Positions 63,786 through 64,000 of a stretch of 64,000 nucleotides of DNA are shown one piece after another. Numbering within the stretch: position 1 is the first letter of the stretch; every line of letters begins with the position of its first letter. The position numbers were made by a program, and so were the translations under genes. Origin of the DNA: Siminovitchia acidinfaciens (GTDB lineage: Bacteria > Bacillota > Bacilli > Bacillales > Bacillaceae_C); NCBI RefSeq assembly GCF_003605385.1, contig NZ_QYTV02000003.1:124001-188000 (forward strand), written 5' to 3'. The notes under the pieces were generated by a model, which was given only the letters and a program-made list of their open reading frames with translations, did not search any database and had not been told where the DNA came from.

Positions 63786-64000
63786 ATGTCCAGCAAAAAT
63801 AAGAATAAAACCCCGGAACAAATACAATACGAACAGCTGCAGAAAAAACATGAAACGGAGAGGCCCATCTTAAAAAACTGCATAAGGGCTTTTTTAGTGG
63901 GTGGAACGATATGCGTTATCGGCCAAGCAATCACATATGTTTATATTTACTATTTCAATTTTACTGAGCAGACAGCAGGTAACCCAACGGTGGCTACAAT
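63786..64000 (+). CDS. spoVAC: Stage V sporulation protein AC (5' part, truncated by window)
   Basis: The first 71 codons are present. After a charged cytosolic head (SSKNKNKTPEQIQYEQLQKK), RPILKNCIRAFLVGGTICVIGQAI starts the first membrane segment, as in SpoVAC. SpoVA proteins form the Ca-dipicolinate channel of the spore inner membrane. The start ATG 63786 follows AGGAGAG. Whether this is the canonical spoVA operon or an additional copy cannot be judged, as the downstream genes are outside the window; the lipoprotein directly upstream is more typical of the accessory copies. Confidence 0.85.
   Translation, partial: MSSKNKNKTPEQIQYEQLQKKHETERPILKNCIRAFLVGGTICVIGQAITYVYIYYFNFTEQTAGNPTVAT

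Overview
The window is chromosomal DNA of an endospore-forming Bacillaceae (Bacillus sensu lato). The gerP, cotO, cotZ, yjcA and spoVA genes, comK/mecA/coiA/addAB, and a gene order running closely parallel to B. subtilis yhfL-comK-addBA-gerP-yisKL-yitK..yitW-fabHA/fabF-yjbA..yjcA all point there. Base composition is moderate, Shine-Dalgarno sites are strong and TTG/GTG starts are frequent. I saw no rRNA, tRNA, integrase, transposase, prophage or CRISPR array.

Layout. 0-5.7 kb: 3' end of an acyl-CoA ligase, enoyl-CoA hydratase, a Cys-rich small protein coupled to a nitronate monooxygenase-type flavoprotein, azlCD and an M48 membrane protease. 5.7-18.7 kb: yhzC, comK, yhjD, yhjE, addB-addA, then the gerP spore-germination operon (gerPA to gerPF, minus strand; gerPD was read directly from the sequence). 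18.9-31.5 kb: DUF418 membrane protein, yisK, yisL, a PAS-GGDEF-EAL protein, a membrane-anchored GH13 protein without catalytic residues, an SDR, yitK (YajQ family), degV, yitT, several short genes, yitV and yitW. 31.9-40 kb: clpB, yjzD, yjaU, fabH-fabF (FapR-type operator), yjaZ, yjbA, trpS. 41.7-60.7 kb: a DUF4015 exported protein, spx, mecA, coiA, pepF, yjbI-spxH, a lytic transglycosylase, a CYTH protein, yjbM (small (p)ppGpp synthetase), nadK, yjbO, prpE, mgtE, yjbQ and fabI (second FapR-type operator). 61-64 kb: cotO, cotZ, yjcA, a Cys-rich small ORF, a YhcN/YlaJ-type lipoprotein and the start of spoVAC.

How the genes fit together. Competence and DNA handling are over-represented: ComK, its adaptor MecA, CoiA, AddAB, plus Spx and its adaptor SpxH. 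A second theme is fatty-acid synthesis (FabH, FabF, FabI) under probable FapR control. A third is spore coat and germination.

The most unusual content is not protein-coding. About twenty intergenic loci carry copies of a modular repeat family (units about 60 to 250 bp, composites up to about 600 bp). Units begin near TGTCCAGCT(C/G)CAG and end near TTGCGCTTTTCTT. They contain nested inverted repeats whose arms differ between copies but stay complementary. Copies sit inside the gerP operon at three junctions, supply the C-terminal tails of two proteins, lie directly before clpB and in the fabI leader, and mostly share one chromosomal orientation regardless of neighbouring gene strand. I cannot name this family from sequence alone.
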